Positions 8,139 through 18,582 of a stretch of DNA of 37,500 nt are shown here, piece after piece. The DNA comes from Symbiodinium natans (Eukaryota > Sar > Dinophyceae > Suessiales > Symbiodiniaceae): the NCBI GenBank assembly GCA_905221605.1, contig CAJNDS010002771.1, positions 140,001 through 177,500 of the forward strand. The letters are read 5' to 3'. The notes beneath the pieces are model-generated. The model saw nothing but the letters and a program-made list of their open reading frames with translations. It had not been told where the DNA came from and made no database searches. The first letter of the stretch is position 1, and every line of letters begins with the position of its first letter. The translations under genes were made by a program, and so were the position numbers.

Positions 8139-8899
8139 GAGATGCGGACGCAGCGCCCAGATCATCCTTTGCGGGAAGGCTGTCTGCGCCTCTTAACTGA
8201 AAAGGAAAGGATGGCAACACGATCGTGTGTCATGTGATTTACCTGTCGTACCTGTCGTAGTCGTGTATGATTTGCGATTACTCCGAATTACTCCTTCAAT
8301 GACTCACCCGATCATGTTCGATTCACGTTATTGTTTTTGTGCCTTCACCACCTAAGGAAGCTCGCGGCGAGATACGCCACTCATCACGCAATACGCGAGG
8401 TGGACATCCGCAACACTTCCACTGGCCGTCGCTGGCTTCCGAGCGCAGTGCTGAGGGCTGCGTCGCTCAGAGTGTTTTCGTCATGTCCCAGTATGTCACT
8501 AAGTGCTAGTCTTGTGAAAGTTATGAGTTATGAGTCATGAGTTAGTGTTTAGGTTTAAGCTAGGGTTTTGGAGGGTTTAGGGCTTGGGGTGTAGGGTGTA
8601 GGGTCTAGGCATTAGGGTTTAGGCGGGCTTTAGTCTGTTTAGTTTTAGTCTTAGTTTTAGTTTAGGTTTAGGGTTTTAGGCTTTAGGGTTTAGGGTTTAG
8701 GAGTTTCGGGGTTTAGGGTTTAGGGTTTAGTGTCTCGAAGGTTCGGGAGATCGTCGACCAGCGCCATCAAGAGCTCGCCCGTGGCGTTTTCACTTTCGAG
8801 CCTGGCGTACTGGTTTGGGAGCTCGACGACGTTTATCGGCAAGGCACGATGATTGGACATGATTCAGATGTGGACTGGAATCATTATCAATTATCATTA
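8139..8899 (+). CDS. Putative exons of an unrecognised gene (8139-8212 and 8738-8899)
   Basis: The first part follows an AG at 8138 and reads EMRTQRPDHPLREGCLRLLT, which resembles one armadillo-like repeat. The second reads VREIVDQRHQELARGVFTFE then PGVLVWELDDVYRQGTMIG and looks like genuine protein. Between them are a weak open frame (8331-8537) and degenerate TTTAGGG repeats (8570-8735). Linkage of the parts is assumed from order and strand. Confidence 0.35.
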
Positions 8900-9070
8900 T
8901 GAATTATAACTTATATTAATTATCGTCAGTTATAGTTATAGTATCTTCATATCGATTCATATCGTGTCTTGGTAGATTGAATTCGTGAACAATGCTGAAT
9001 AATAATAATAATATAATATATTAATATTAATAATAATGAATCATGAATACCAATTATGTGCCCTGTGCAG

Positions 9071-9158
9071 GCGCAGCAAACGGTGGCGTTCTTCTTTGTC
9101 AAGTGCCAGGAGATGTGGTGCAATCAGCTTCTCCAACGCGCTACTGGGCCGAATTTAC
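9071..9158 (+). CDS. Putative exon flanked by good splice sites
   Basis: The sequence CCCTGTGCAG ends at 9070 and GTGAGG starts at 9159. The 88 bases between read AQQTVAFFFVKCQEMWCNQL then LQRATGPNL. This is one of the better exon candidates in the left part; no family is recognised. Confidence 0.45.
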
Positions 9159-9940
9159 GTGAGGCTTACCGTTGCATGGTTGTTGAATGTTACATGTTGA
9201 TGATTCATGATCCTCTCAAGACATGATCATGGAATCATGTAACATTTGTAATTTGTAACATGAAAAGGTATGAGATGAGTCATGAGTCATGAGTGAAGAG
9301 TGCACACTGTATGTATGTATCTGTAAATGTAAATGTAAATCTGTAAATGTAAATGTAAATCTGTAAATGTAAATGTAATGTGATTTTAGTAATGTATGTG
9401 TAACGTGTGTATGCATGGACGTACGTACTTACGTAGTAGCGGGGGCTCTTTCGCGCCATGCGCGACCGCAGCCGCTCTCGATCGCAACCTCCAGGCGCCG
9501 ACTATAGACTATAGACGAGGATATCTAGGGCTCTAGGGTTTGTAGGGTGGGGCTTTGACAGGATGTTGGGGTTTAGGGAGGGTTTAGGGTTCCTGGTAGA
9601 CGGACTATAAACCATGACCATGACCATAACATAACTAACATACGGGTATGAAATGGTGGCACCCTACCCGCAACAGTTGCAAAGTCTGGAATGGTTCGGA
9701 ATGGTCATATTACGCAGACCCTAGCCCAGGACTTCTTCAGACCCTTGGGAAGCGCAACGTATTCTGCAGTCCTGCGTGCAAAGGTCTGGAATGGCTAGGG
9801 CCCGGGTATGTTACGTTAGGGTCTGAAATGGTGCGGGGACGGTTTAGGGTTTACAATGGTGCCGCGCACCTGAAGGGATCATATGATGATGACCATATGA
9901 TAGGACCATATGGCTCACTCCATGTTGTTCTGCATTGTCC
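9159..9940. other. Intronic or spacer sequence with short repeats
   Basis: It holds an 18-bp tandem motif (CTGTAAATGTAAATGTAAAT-like, three copies, about 9320-9375), degenerate TTTAGGG copies near 9540-9590, and an open frame from 9648 with no convincing coding pattern. Confidence 0.4.
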
Positions 9941-10175
9941 GGCTCAAAAGCACGATTTGGGCGACCTAGAGCCCTCCTCGGCGAGAGCTTCAACCAGAGC
10001 TTGGAAGGGGTGCGCAGCGGGCTACGGGCTTTGACCTTTGGGGCCTTTGGCAGTGATTTCAACCGGAGCTTGGCAGGGTGCAGCTTCCCAGCAGGCTACA
10101 AACCTTGACCTTCGCGTCCACTTCAACCAGAGCTTTGAAGGGGCGCAGCTTGCCAACGATCTGCAGACCATATGG
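9941..10175 (+). pseudogene. Decayed FNQSLE-type repeat fragment
   Basis: Three imperfect units with the pattern FNQSLEG, then LTFG, occur in a row: ESFNQSLEGVRSGLRALTFG, then SDFNRSLAG, then (in another frame) HFNQSFEGAQLANDLQTIW. The frame changes and a stop separates units two and three, so it reads as a damaged piece of a repeat protein. Such FN-x-SL repeats are common in dinoflagellate predicted proteins (recalled, not searched). Confidence 0.5.
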
Positions 10176-10533
10176 ACAGGCATGACAAGGCAAGGAAGAG
10201 GGCCAGATCAGCACCAGCACGCCGTGGGCGCGGTCGCGGTCGGGGTGGCCGTTCGCGAGAAGGGAGCGACGAGGACAGCTTCTAGGTATGCCTTGGGCCT
10301 TGGGGGTCTTTTTCGGAGTTCAATACGGGTTAGGGCTTAGGCTAGGCTTAGGGCTTAGGGCTTAGGGCTAGGGCTTTGGGCTTCGGCTTAGGGCTTGGGG
10401 CTTAGGGCCAATATTTTTTTTTGAACTCAATTCTTAATTTTAAATTTTAATTGCTATGGGCCGACTATGGGCTATGGCCCAGCCATTCATTGCCATTGCT
10501 TAATAATAATATCAACACAGAAAAACAACCAAG

Positions 10534-11210
10534 GTTTGGAAGCCTTCATGAATGAGATGGCATCGTCAGAGGATGACAATGGTGGGTCTTCTGCGGCGGC
10601 ATCCCATGGGCCCCCACCGCCGACCCCGATTGCAGTAACCAAGGCGCCGGGGGGCCCGCCGCCGCCACTTCCGGCAGCTGGACCTGATGCGCCAGCTGCT
10701 GTCAGACCGAAGCTGGCGGCGACGCCGGCTGGAGCTCACATGGGCGGATTTCCTCCACTGTGGCTCCCTTTACACAGCGACGTCCCTGCACACGCAACAC
10801 GGCCAGCGGTTGCGCCAACGGCACGTCCGGCTGGACCGGCTGGACCTGCTGCCGCTCCGGCGCCAACGGCAGATCCGGCTGGACCTCCTGCCGCTCCGGC
10901 GCCAACGGTACGTCCGGCTGGACCTGCTGCCGCTCCGGTGCCAACGGCACGTCCGGCTGGACCGGCTACCCCCATGCCGCCCATGCCTGGACTGGCGCCA
11001 GCTGGACTGCCGCCCATGCCTGGACTGGCGCCAGCTGGATTGCCGTCCATGCCTGGACTGGCGCCAGCTGGACTCACTGGACCGGCGCCAATGGGAGATC
11101 CTGCTGCGGCTCCTGGAGTTCAGACCATTCAGCCGCCGCCAGGTTTGATCATGGCAGCTGCAGTGGTGCTCATGGCCCTTGCCAGGGTTGATGAACGATG
11201 TCGATGGTGA
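10534..11210 (+). CDS. Proline/alanine-rich exon, possibly the first coding exon of gene A
   Basis: After an AAG|G acceptor-like site the frame reads GLEAFMNEMASSEDDNGG and then a long Pro/Ala/Gly-rich disordered stretch with repeats of MPGLAPAGLP and APTARPAGPA. Coding on this strand is favoured by the acidic-serine head and in-frame repeat units of 30-45 bases; the other frames are repeat shadows. An ATG lies at 10549. It probably forms a flexible N-terminal region. Confidence 0.45.
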
Positions 11211-11393
11211 TCGTGATCCTGGATCCTCTGGCAAGTGGCACTTCGGACTTCGACTCGCCTGGTTGACCCGCTCTTCCTGTCCATCCGTGAGAGAAAAGTG
11301 TGTGTGCGTGCCGCATTTGCCTAATGATTAATTAATAATATTCGGTTCAGTTCGGTTGATGTGATATGATATGATATGATATGATTCGATTAT

Positions 11394-11430
<37 letters not shown>

Positions 11431-11556
11431 TATGATATGATGATTTATGATAATTCGATGTTATGATATGATATGATATATGATATGACTATGACTATGA
11501 CTATCACTATGACTATGAATACGACTATGACTCTGACATTTTGACCTCCTCGCCAG

Positions 11557-11795
11557 GCTGGCGGCGTCCTCGTTCTGATTTTCGGCCCCGGTTCACTCCG
11601 TCTTGGCCAGGCGTGGTACTTGCGTCAGTGCGTCCAACATTCTCGCGTCAGTGCATGCCGACCCAAACACTACTTGTGACTGGCTTCAGGCTCCCCGCTT
11701 TGGGTGCCTCACTGGCTCCAGCAGCGGCCGCCCCTGCCACAGCGGCCGGTGCAGCAGCAGCCGTGGCGTCGCCTGGTACCATACCGAGCGGGGTT
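11557..11795 (+). CDS. Putative exon, basic then alanine-rich
   Basis: It follows a CGCCAG acceptor and reads WRRPRSDFRPRFTPSWPG and on to an Ala-rich run before degenerate TTTAGGG repeats begin. No domain is recognised. Coding is plausible but not certain. Confidence 0.3.
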
Positions 11796-11799
11796 TCGG

Positions 11800-13330
11800 G
11801 TTTAGGATGGTTCAGGGTTTGGCTTAGGGTCGAGGGTTTAGGGTTTAGGGTTTGGTGAGTGAGGGTAGTTTCGTTTTAAGTTTTATGTTTTAAGTTCTAA
11901 GTTTTTAGTTTTTTTAAGCTTAAGTTTTAAGTTTCGGTTTTAAAGTGATTTAGGCTTAGGCTTAGGGTTAGTTTTAGGCTTCAGGGTTTAGGCTTAGGCT
12001 CTAGGGTTTAGGGTTTAGGGTTCAGGGATTAGGGTTCGGTTTAGGGTGTTTTAAGTTCTTAGTTCTTAGTATTTAGGGTTTAGGTTTGATCAGGCGGCAG
12101 CCTTGGCCGGTGGCATCCTGCGATTGCTGCTTTTGGAGTCGCAGGCGGTGCAGGTCGGCGACCGGATCTTCAATCTGCAGGTGCGCTATCAATTACGCTC
12201 AGGGCCTTAGGCTTGAGGGTTTAGGTTTAGGGTTTTAAGTAGTTTTAAGTTTTAAGTTTTAAGTTTTTTAAGTTTTAAGTTTTAAGCTTTAGGGCTTAGG
12301 GTTTAGTTTCGGGTTTAGGGTTTAGGGCCAAGGTTTAGGGTTGAGGTTTTAGGGTTCAGGGATTAGGGTTGCTTTTTGGGTTTAGGCTTAGGTTTGATCA
12401 GGCGGCGGCGGCGATGGACATCCTGCGACTGCTGCTTTGGGAGTCGGAGGAAGTGCAGCTGGGCGACCGGATCTTCAATCTGAAGGTGCGACTATCAATT
12501 GGGCTTAGGCTTTAGGCTTTGGGGTTTAGGTTTAGGGTTTTAGTTTTAGTCTAGTCTTAGAGTCTGAGTCTTAGGTTTTAAGTTTTAAGTTTTAAGCTTT
12601 AGTGCTTAGGGTTTCGTTTCGGGTTTAGGGTTTAGGGCCAAGGTTTAGGGTTGAGTGTTCAGGGTTCAGGGATTAGGGTTTTTGGTTTGATCAGGCGGCG
12701 GCGACGGCCCGTGGCAACCTGCAGGAGTCGGAGGAGGTGCTGGCAACGCTGGGCAACCCGATCTTCAATCTGAAGGTGCGACTATCAGTTTTGACGCCGG
12801 GTGTTTTGCTTCTGAAAGCACGGCGGTGTAGGCTTTAGGGTTTAGGTTTAGGGTTTTGGGCTGTAGGGTTTAAGTTTAGGGTTTAGTTCCGGGTTAAGGG
12901 TTTAGGGCCAAGGTTTAGGGTTTAGACTCGGTTTAGGGTTGGGTTGAGTGTTTAGGGTTCAGGGAATAGGGTTTAGGCTTAGGGTTAGGGTTTTGAGTTT
13001 AGGGGGTTTAGTAGGGTTTAGGCTTAGGTTTGATCAGGCGGCGGTGGCGGCGATGGCCCGCCTGCTGCTGTTGGAGTCGGAGGCGTGAGTGGAGCTGCGG
13101 CTACCAATTAGCAAATCAATTTATAGTTTTAAGTTTTAAGTTTTGTTTTGTTTTATTGAGGTTTAATTTTAATTATATTTATAATTTATAAATTTATAAT
13201 TGATAATTGATAACTGATAATGATCCAGCAGTTCTGGCAGGGGTAGTAAACTGTATGTAATTTGTAAAGGGTTTAGGGTTTAGGGTTTAGGGTTTAGGGA
13301 GTTTAGGGTTTAGGGAGTTCAGTTTAGGGT
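11800..13330 (+). repeat. Tandem array of ~310-bp units, each with an exon-like cassette in TTTAGGG-rich sequence
   Basis: Four cassettes lie at 12094-12180, 12402-12485, 12695-12775 and 13038-13084. Each begins after TGATCAG with GCGGC. The first three end in ATCTTCAATCTG(A/C)AG followed by GTGCG. The encoded peptides share LLLWESEEVQLGDRIFNLK-like sequence. Lengths are 87, 84 and 81 bases, all multiples of three; the fourth is shortened to 47 with a GTGAGT donor. The spacers are degenerate TTTAGGG and TTTTAAG repeats. This is an exon duplication within gene A or a small tandem family. Confidence 0.65.
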
Positions 13331-13339
13331 TTAAGTTTG

Positions 13340-13529
13340 AGGGACGGTGACTACCAGCACTGGCAGCCAAGGCCGTGGAGCGCCGGCTGCGGAGGAGGGC
13401 GAGGGCGACGCGGAGGAGGGCGAGGGCGACGTGGACGGGGGCCAGGGTGAGGGTAGGGGCCCACACGAGGTCCTCACCCGTCGAATCGTTTTTGACCTGC
13501 TGCTAGTGCGGGTAACTGTGGAGTTGCGG
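13340..13529 (+). CDS. Putative gene A exon, acidic repeats then hydrophobic segment
   Basis: It reads TTSTGSQGRGAPAAEEGEGD, a second EEGEGD copy, then PHEVLTRRIVFDLLLVRVTV and ends at a GGGTGAGC donor. The acidic repeat is likely disordered. The frame stays open over the whole span. Confidence 0.42.
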
Positions 13530-13692
13530 GTGAGCAGTAGATTGCTCTAGGCTCTGCGTCTGCTGAAAAAAGATGGACATGTGACATGTAGCGTGCAGTT
13601 CGGTATTTTCGCGCCTGCCATGCCAGCTCTGTGCACATGCAGCACACAGCATGCGTTCAGAATGCATTCAGCTGCATTCATTCATATCTGAG

Positions 13693-13776
13693 GCTACCGC
13701 GATCTCTGCATCTGAGCAAAGACCCCTGGTCAGCATCAAGTTGCACATCGAGTTCGATGAAACTGAGGAGCGGGAT
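13693..13776 (+). CDS. Gene A exon with acidic motif (candidate first catalytic Asp)
   Basis: After an AG at 13691-13692 the frame reads ATAISASEQRPLVSIKLHIE then FDETEERD. In RNase H-fold transposases the first catalytic Asp sits on a beta strand of this kind (hydrophobic run then D). The assignment is inference from position: the next motifs in the expected order follow on downstream exons. The exact 3' border is unclear. Confidence 0.42.
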
Positions 13777-13903
13777 AGTCTTATTTTTTAGTTTTGATTC
13801 GTTTTGATTTTAATTTTAAGTCGAGTCTTAACCCTGATTGATAGCTAGTAGAAGTAGAACAGTAGCCAGTAGAACTGAAAGGGTATTCTTCTGGGGATTA
13901 TCA

Positions 13904-14010
13904 GCTCAGCAACTGAGGAAACGAGCCAGATGCAGATGATCCGAACTGGCGCTCTTCGGACCAGTGTCTGTGCCAGCATTCTTGTGTCCAGACTGCATGT
14001 TGGCAGGGTT
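13904..14010 (+). CDS. Gene A putative exon
   Basis: It reads SATEETSQMQMIRTGALRTS then VCASILVSRLHVG between an AG acceptor and a GGGTTTG border. The composition looks like real protein. No motif is recognised. A weaker open stretch at 14168-14255 (KVQRTTLLTRVGGTARPLAL) may be another exon. Confidence 0.38.
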
Positions 14011-14255
14011 TGGGGCATGCGTTGGCATGCGGCATGTGTTGCACGCAGATCAATGTATGAACCCTACGCCCTAAAGCCTATGAGCCTATGAGTATGAATC
14101 ATGAGCCCGAAACCTAAACCCAATAAGTTGCCAATAGGCCAATAGGCCCTAAACCCTACACCCCTGCAGCCCTCCTTCTCACAAGGTCCAGCGCACCACG
14201 CTGTTGACCAGAGTCGGAGGCACCGCTCGGCCACTTGCCCTGCGCTACAAACCAT

Positions 14256-14668
14256 GTTTTTGTTTTTTGTCAGTGTCGTAGCAACATCAATAAGTTTAGT
14301 AGTTTAGGGTTTGGGGTTTAGGGTTTAGGGTTCGGTTCATGGTTTAAGTCGGGTTTAGGGCACAAGCCGCCGTGAAGGACTATTGCCATCCAATCTGTGG
14401 GTTCCTTTGGGGTTCCGAAGGATGTTGCGACACTGCCCCAAGCCTCGGGGACTAAATTTTAAACGAACCCTTACTAATACATATGGTTTACGGTTTATGG
14501 TTCAAATCTCAAATACCTTAATGAGAATTATAAGTTATAAGAAATCAGTTAGTAAGAATTAATCAGTATAGGTATAAGTAGTAAGAATGTAATTCTATCA
14601 TAAAGTACGGGTTTAGGGTTCAGGGTTTAGGGTTTAGGGTTTAGGCTTTAGGCTTTAGGGTTAATCGT
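14256..14668. other. Intron-like sequence
   Basis: It contains degenerate TTTAGGG copies (14295-14360 and 14610-14665) and AT-rich filler, with one weak open piece near 14365-14450. No supported gene. Confidence 0.4.
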
Positions 14669-14875
14669 CCAGGTATATGCCCTTGCTGGCGTGCCCTGCG
14701 GCGCTTCGACACACAACGGCTGGATCCATCTGGCAGGGCATCTTGTCGAAACAGCCCATTCATCCGTTTCGCATCTTGCTTGCACCATTTGACGCTGGCA
14801 GTTGCCAAGAAGTTGCAGTTTCTGGTTTTGACGTTGGCAGTTGCCAAGAAGTTGCAGTTTCTGATGGCACTTAGG
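14669..14875 (+). CDS. Gene A putative exon with a 34-bp internal duplication
   Basis: The frame from 14669 reads YMPLLACPAALRHTTAGSIW, QGILSKQPIHPFRILLAPFD and on to TAG. Its last part includes the 34-bp repeat at 14791-14824 and 14830-14863, giving GSCQEVAVS twice. The duplicated part may lie past the true exon end. Confidence 0.35.
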
Positions 14876-14886
14876 ATGGTCAACAG

Positions 14887-15038
14887 CATGTGACATCTTC
14901 GTGCTGTCATTTGTGTCCGATGCCGCGGCTGCCAACCTGAAGCTCGTGCGGTGGCTCCAGGCTCGACTGCCACCGAACGCAGTGATGACCCATCATCTCT
15001 GCAACGCGTGTCCTTGCTCAATTAGCATTTGTCTTGGT
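14887..15038 (+). CDS. Gene A exon with candidate second catalytic Asp and cysteine pair
   Basis: It follows an AG at 14885-14886. It reads DIFVLSFVSDAAAANLKLVR then WLQARLPPNAVMTHHLCNAC. Asp at 14919-14921 in VSDAAAAN, followed about 30 residues later by LCNAC, mirrors the second Asp and following C/D-x2-H signature of hAT-type transposases, except that the last position here is Cys rather than His. This is one of the main reasons for the transposase proposal. Confidence 0.5.
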
Positions 15039-15068
15039 TCAAAGTTCAAAGTTCAAAGTCCAAGTCTG

Positions 15069-15142
15069 CCATGGCAAACACACACCCACCAAAGAAAGAC
15101 TTTGACTCAAAGTCTTTCTTTGGTGGGTGTGTGTTGCCATGG
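15069..15142. repeat. Near-perfect hairpin, 35-bp arms, 3-base loop
   Basis: Arms 15069-15104 and 15108-15142 are reverse complements apart from one inserted A; the loop is ACT. Both arms end in CCATGG. It sits in the apparent intron between the exons at 14887 and 15147. It could be a tiny foldback element or a hairpin in the RNA. Confidence 0.85.
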
Positions 15143-15146
15143 ACAG

Positions 15147-15216
15147 GCACGAGTCCAACCATTGCATGGAGCCAGTCTGGAAGGGCATCGGCGTGAACGC
15201 TCTGCTGCCCGGCAGC
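15147..15216 (+). CDS. Gene A short exon
   Basis: It lies between GGACAG and GTGCGT and reads HESNHCMEPVWKGIGVNALL then PGS. Both splice sites and the frame agree. It follows directly on the hairpin. Confidence 0.42.
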
Positions 15217-15317
15217 GTGCGTGGAAATAGCCTTAGGGCCGTAGCCATGGCAACCCTTTTTATACCGTCCGTGTAACTTGTATAACTGTATAACCGTATA
15301 ACCTATAACTTAGAACT

Positions 15318-15655
15318 TATACTTATTAAATTTATAACTTATAACTTATAACTTATAACTTATAACTTATAACTTATAACTTATAACTTATAACTTATAA
15401 CTTATAACTTATAACTTATAACTTATAACTTATAACTTATAACTTATAGCTTATAGCTTATAGCTTATAGCTTATAGCTTATAGCTTATAACTTATAACT
15501 TATAACTTATAACTTATAACTTATAACTTATAGCTTATAACTTATAACTTATAGCTTATAACTTATAACTTATAACTTATAACTTATAACTTATAACTTA
15601 TAACTTATAACTTGTAACTTATAACTTATAACTTACTTACAACTTACACCTTGTA
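15318..15655. repeat. 7-bp microsatellite (TTATAAC)n
   Basis: About 45 copies of AACTTATA-phase TTATAAC with TTATAGC variants fill an intron. The 7-base period equals that of the TTTAGGG repeats elsewhere but the sequence is different. Confidence 0.9.
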
Positions 15656-15726
15656 GACTACAACTTGCAGACTAGAGCTTGCAGCTTGTATTTCTACTTT
15701 ACTAGAACTCTTTGTCGACCGCTCAG

Positions 15727-16144
15727 GTTCTGCCTTGCAAATGTCCTGAACTTTGGCACCACGTATTTTGATTTGGTCCTGCAGTGCACCGAGCTCATCA
15801 AGAAGATCGAGATATCTTATGAGCCTCCGACAGTCCGCGACGGCCAGTTCGCCTCTTCTATGCTTCGCATTGCTTTAAGCGGGCGCAGGAGACTGAATCT
15901 GGAGGACGATGCAGATGCCCACGAGAGCGAGCGCGCAAGGCTGTTTTTAGCCATCTTCAATGGCAATTGGAAGAGCAGAAGAATCGTTCACCACTGTTGC
16001 GCCACGTGCCCCTGTGAGGGGACTGCCCAATTGGGCGTCTTGGCAGGGGAACTTTTTGCCGAGGTTGTCCTTGGTGCTCGGCCGCAGGTGCCGGCTCTCT
16101 CTCGCTGGATGAAATGTGCAGCCACAGCCAAATGGTTTTTGCCA
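15727..16144 (+). CDS. Gene A exon with SRW motif
   Basis: It starts after CGCTCAG and reads FCLANVLNFGTTYFDLVLQC onward, with LFLAIFNGNWKSRRIVHHCC and VPALSRWMKC near the end, up to a CCACCA|GTTTGC border. SRW (16100-16108) matches the Arg-Trp motif that lies between the second Asp and the Glu in hAT transposases. HHCCATCPC may bind zinc. It is a well-formed coding exon. Confidence 0.55.
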
Positions 16145-16162
16145 CCAGTTTGCAAGAAGTAG

Positions 16163-16610
16163 AAGTAATACGGCCCAAACGGCATATGTGACTCATACAT
16201 CGTGACTCGTAACCGTAAACCCCAAACTAACGCGGCCCAAATGCCGGCAAATCCCGCACTTGTGGCCATATGCGTCATGTGCGTCATGTGTGACATATTT
16301 GCCATAAGTTTTGGGTTTCGGTTGAGGGTTTCGGGTTCAGGGTTTAGGGCTTAGGGGTTGAATTTCGGTTTAAGTTAAGTGTAAGTTATGGTTTTTTAAG
16401 GCTTAGGGTTTCGGGTTTAGGGTTTAGGGTTTCGGGTTTCGGGTTTGGGGTTTAGGCGGTTTAGCGGGCATGCGGCATAAGTGCCATAAGTTGTCCAGAA
16501 GTTCAGAAGTACTAGTAGCAGTAGAAGTAGAAGATTCCTAAGGCCATAAGAAGTGATCAGTGATAACTGATAAGTGATAAGCTGAGTTATGAATTCAGGG
16601 TCTTCGCCAG
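16163..16610. other. Intron with TTTAGGG-like repeats
   Basis: Degenerate TTTAGGG/TTTCGGG runs fill about 16300-16465. The rest is unremarkable and ends in CGCCAG, the acceptor of the next exon. Confidence 0.5.
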
Positions 16611-17096
16611 GCTGGGCTTTGCGTGCCACAACATTGTGGCGACAGCGTTTGTTTCCATGTTCAAAGCAGGGAAGAAACGTCCTACTCTGCAGCGGCTGAT
16701 TGGCGCACTGGTGGACGACATCCAACGATCAGCCGACGAGCCCGACGCGGCTTCTGCAGCGTCGAGTGCCTTCACGCTTCCGGACTTGCCCGTCTCGAAG
16801 ATTCAGGGCGTCAGAGCTGGAAAGGGCGCTGCCTGGCTTGCCCGACAGGAGTCAGCCACTGAAATGGCAGTTGGGATTTATACTTCGCGGCCCATTGAGC
16901 ACGTGACTGCGTGGCTGCTCAAGTCACAGAAAATGGAATCCTGGCTAGCGGCAGAACCCTCGGAACGCCCCCTGGTTCAGTTGACAACACCTGACATGAG
17001 CGTCACTGTGCAGGCTCTCTGTGAATATTATGCCGCGATAACCTGCATTCCCGAAGCTTCAGACATCTGGGAGACACTCAATGGAAACTTGGCTTA
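16611..17096 (+). CDS. Gene A exon
   Basis: It follows CTTCGCCAG and reads LGFACHNIVATAFVSMFKAG then KKRPTLQRLIGALVDDIQRS, continuing open to TAA at 17094-17096; the true donor may lie slightly earlier. It is predicted to be helical and soluble. It lies where hAT-type proteins carry the large helical insertion between SRW and the catalytic Glu (inference). Confidence 0.52.
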
Positions 17097-17244
17097 ATGA
17101 GCAACTACTTCTACAGCTTCAGAGTCATCACAGGAGTCAGAGTCATAGTCAGAGTCAGAGTCATAGTCGGCTCCCCTTTCTTTATTCAACACAAGATAAC
17201 TTGGGTGGATCAGGCTTGCCTGGGAGTGGGCTGACTCTCGGCCC

Positions 17245-17638
17245 TGGCAATCGGCCAGATGATGAAGCGGACTGCTTGTATCTATTGTTTTTCTGCATGC
17301 TTCACGCTTGCACGAATGTCTGGTCACGATTGGTTCGTATATACCTTGGCTTTCCGTGGTGCCTGGCAGCTTTGGCCAACGACCGTCTTGACGCAGCTGT
17401 GGCGGATAGAATTCTCAGTCGCTTCGAGAACGCCAGGCCTTGTTGTCTTGACGCAGCCTTCAGCCAGAGGGTCAGGAACGTGATGACTTCCCCTGCAGAT
17501 CTCAAGTCAGGGGGAAGACTCCACGACTTGATCCAGCTGCTATCTTGCCAGAAGGTGCTGAATGCCAAGGTGGAGGACACCTTTGCCAGGCACAACTCCG
17601 TTGCCCAGGCTGCCCGAGGCCAGCGTGCAGCATGCATG
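17245..17638 (+). CDS. Gene A exon with VEDTFARH motif
   Basis: The frame reads NVWSRLVRIYLGFPWCLAAL, later RFENARPCCLDAAFSQRVRN and VEDTFARHNSVAQ (from 17570), ending at a GGTGAGTG donor. The VEDTFARH segment holds the acidic residue I propose as the third catalytic position. The frame is open further upstream (to 17081) through a GAGTCA-type simple repeat that is probably intron. The 5' border is not clear. Confidence 0.5.
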
Positions 17639-17654
17639 GTGAGTGTGGTTTAGT

Positions 17655-17965
17655 CAAGCCATGTTCAGTGTAGGGTTTAGGGTTTAGGCTTAGGGTTTAG
17701 GCTTAGGCTTTTAGGGTTTAGGGTTTAGGCAGTTTAGGGTTGGTCTAGGGTTTGGGGTTTAGGCTTAGGGCTTTAGGGTTTAGGGTTTAGGATTTAGGGT
17801 TTAGGGTTTAGGGTTTAGGGCCAAGTTTAGGGTTTAAGTTTTAGGGTTCTAGGCTTTAGGTTTTAGGCTTAGGGTTTAGGGTTTAGGGTTTAGGGTCAGG
17901 GTTTAGACTCTTAGACGGTTTAGCGTTTGGGGTAGGCTTAGGGTTGGGGGTTTAGGGGTTTACGG
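17655..17965. repeat. Degenerate TTTAGGG array in an intron
   Basis: About 30 copies of TTTAGGG with CTTAGGG, TTTGGGG and other variants lie between the exons at 17638 and 18002. Confidence 0.85.
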
Positions 17966-18001
17966 TATTGTCATTGTCATTGTCATTGTGATGTGACCCA
18001 G

Positions 18002-18582
18002 GCAAGCCTGTTGGACTTGATGCAAACTCGGCCAAGCACATCCTCGCCGAGCTCAAATCGCTGCATGTCCAATCTTTGGCTCGCAACACTAAAGGTTCCA
18101 GCAGCAGCGGCCTGCAACTGCTCCCTGAGACGGACAGTGTTGACATTTCAGCGAAGGAACTTTGCCACGCTGGATTCCTGACTCTTGAGAAAAAGGGCCA
18201 AGAACAAGCCATCCCCGCATTGCAAGATGCTGAAGGTGGCAGCGTGCGAAGACCCTCCTCCACTACATCATCGGCAGCTGCACCGGTTTCTGAGTTTGCG
18301 CAAGGGATGTGTCACGAGATTGATACTTTGGACAGTGCCTTGGGCCATGGGTCATCATCAGCACTGGCGGCCATTGATGAGCTGCTGCAGCACGACGCGC
18401 GACTCGCGGCAGCCGAGCCGCCGAAGCGCAAACCACGAGGCTCTGCAAGTTTCCTGCGGTACGCTGCTGAAGTGAGGAAATCGACGCCTCGACAGCACAG
18501 GGAAACTCCAAAGGCGCATGCTGACAGGGCACTTGCAGCAGCAAGGGCGTCTTGGAAGGCCCCTTGGCTTGTTCATCCATTT
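18002..18582 (+). CDS. Gene A exon
   Basis: After GACCCAG the frame reads KPVGLDANSAKHILAELKSL then HVQSLARNTKGSSSSG. It continues through an acidic/Ser-rich middle and ends RASWKAPWLVHPF at a GTCAGT donor. The segment KHILAELKSLH directly after the FARHN exon looks like a continuous helical domain. Confidence 0.5.
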
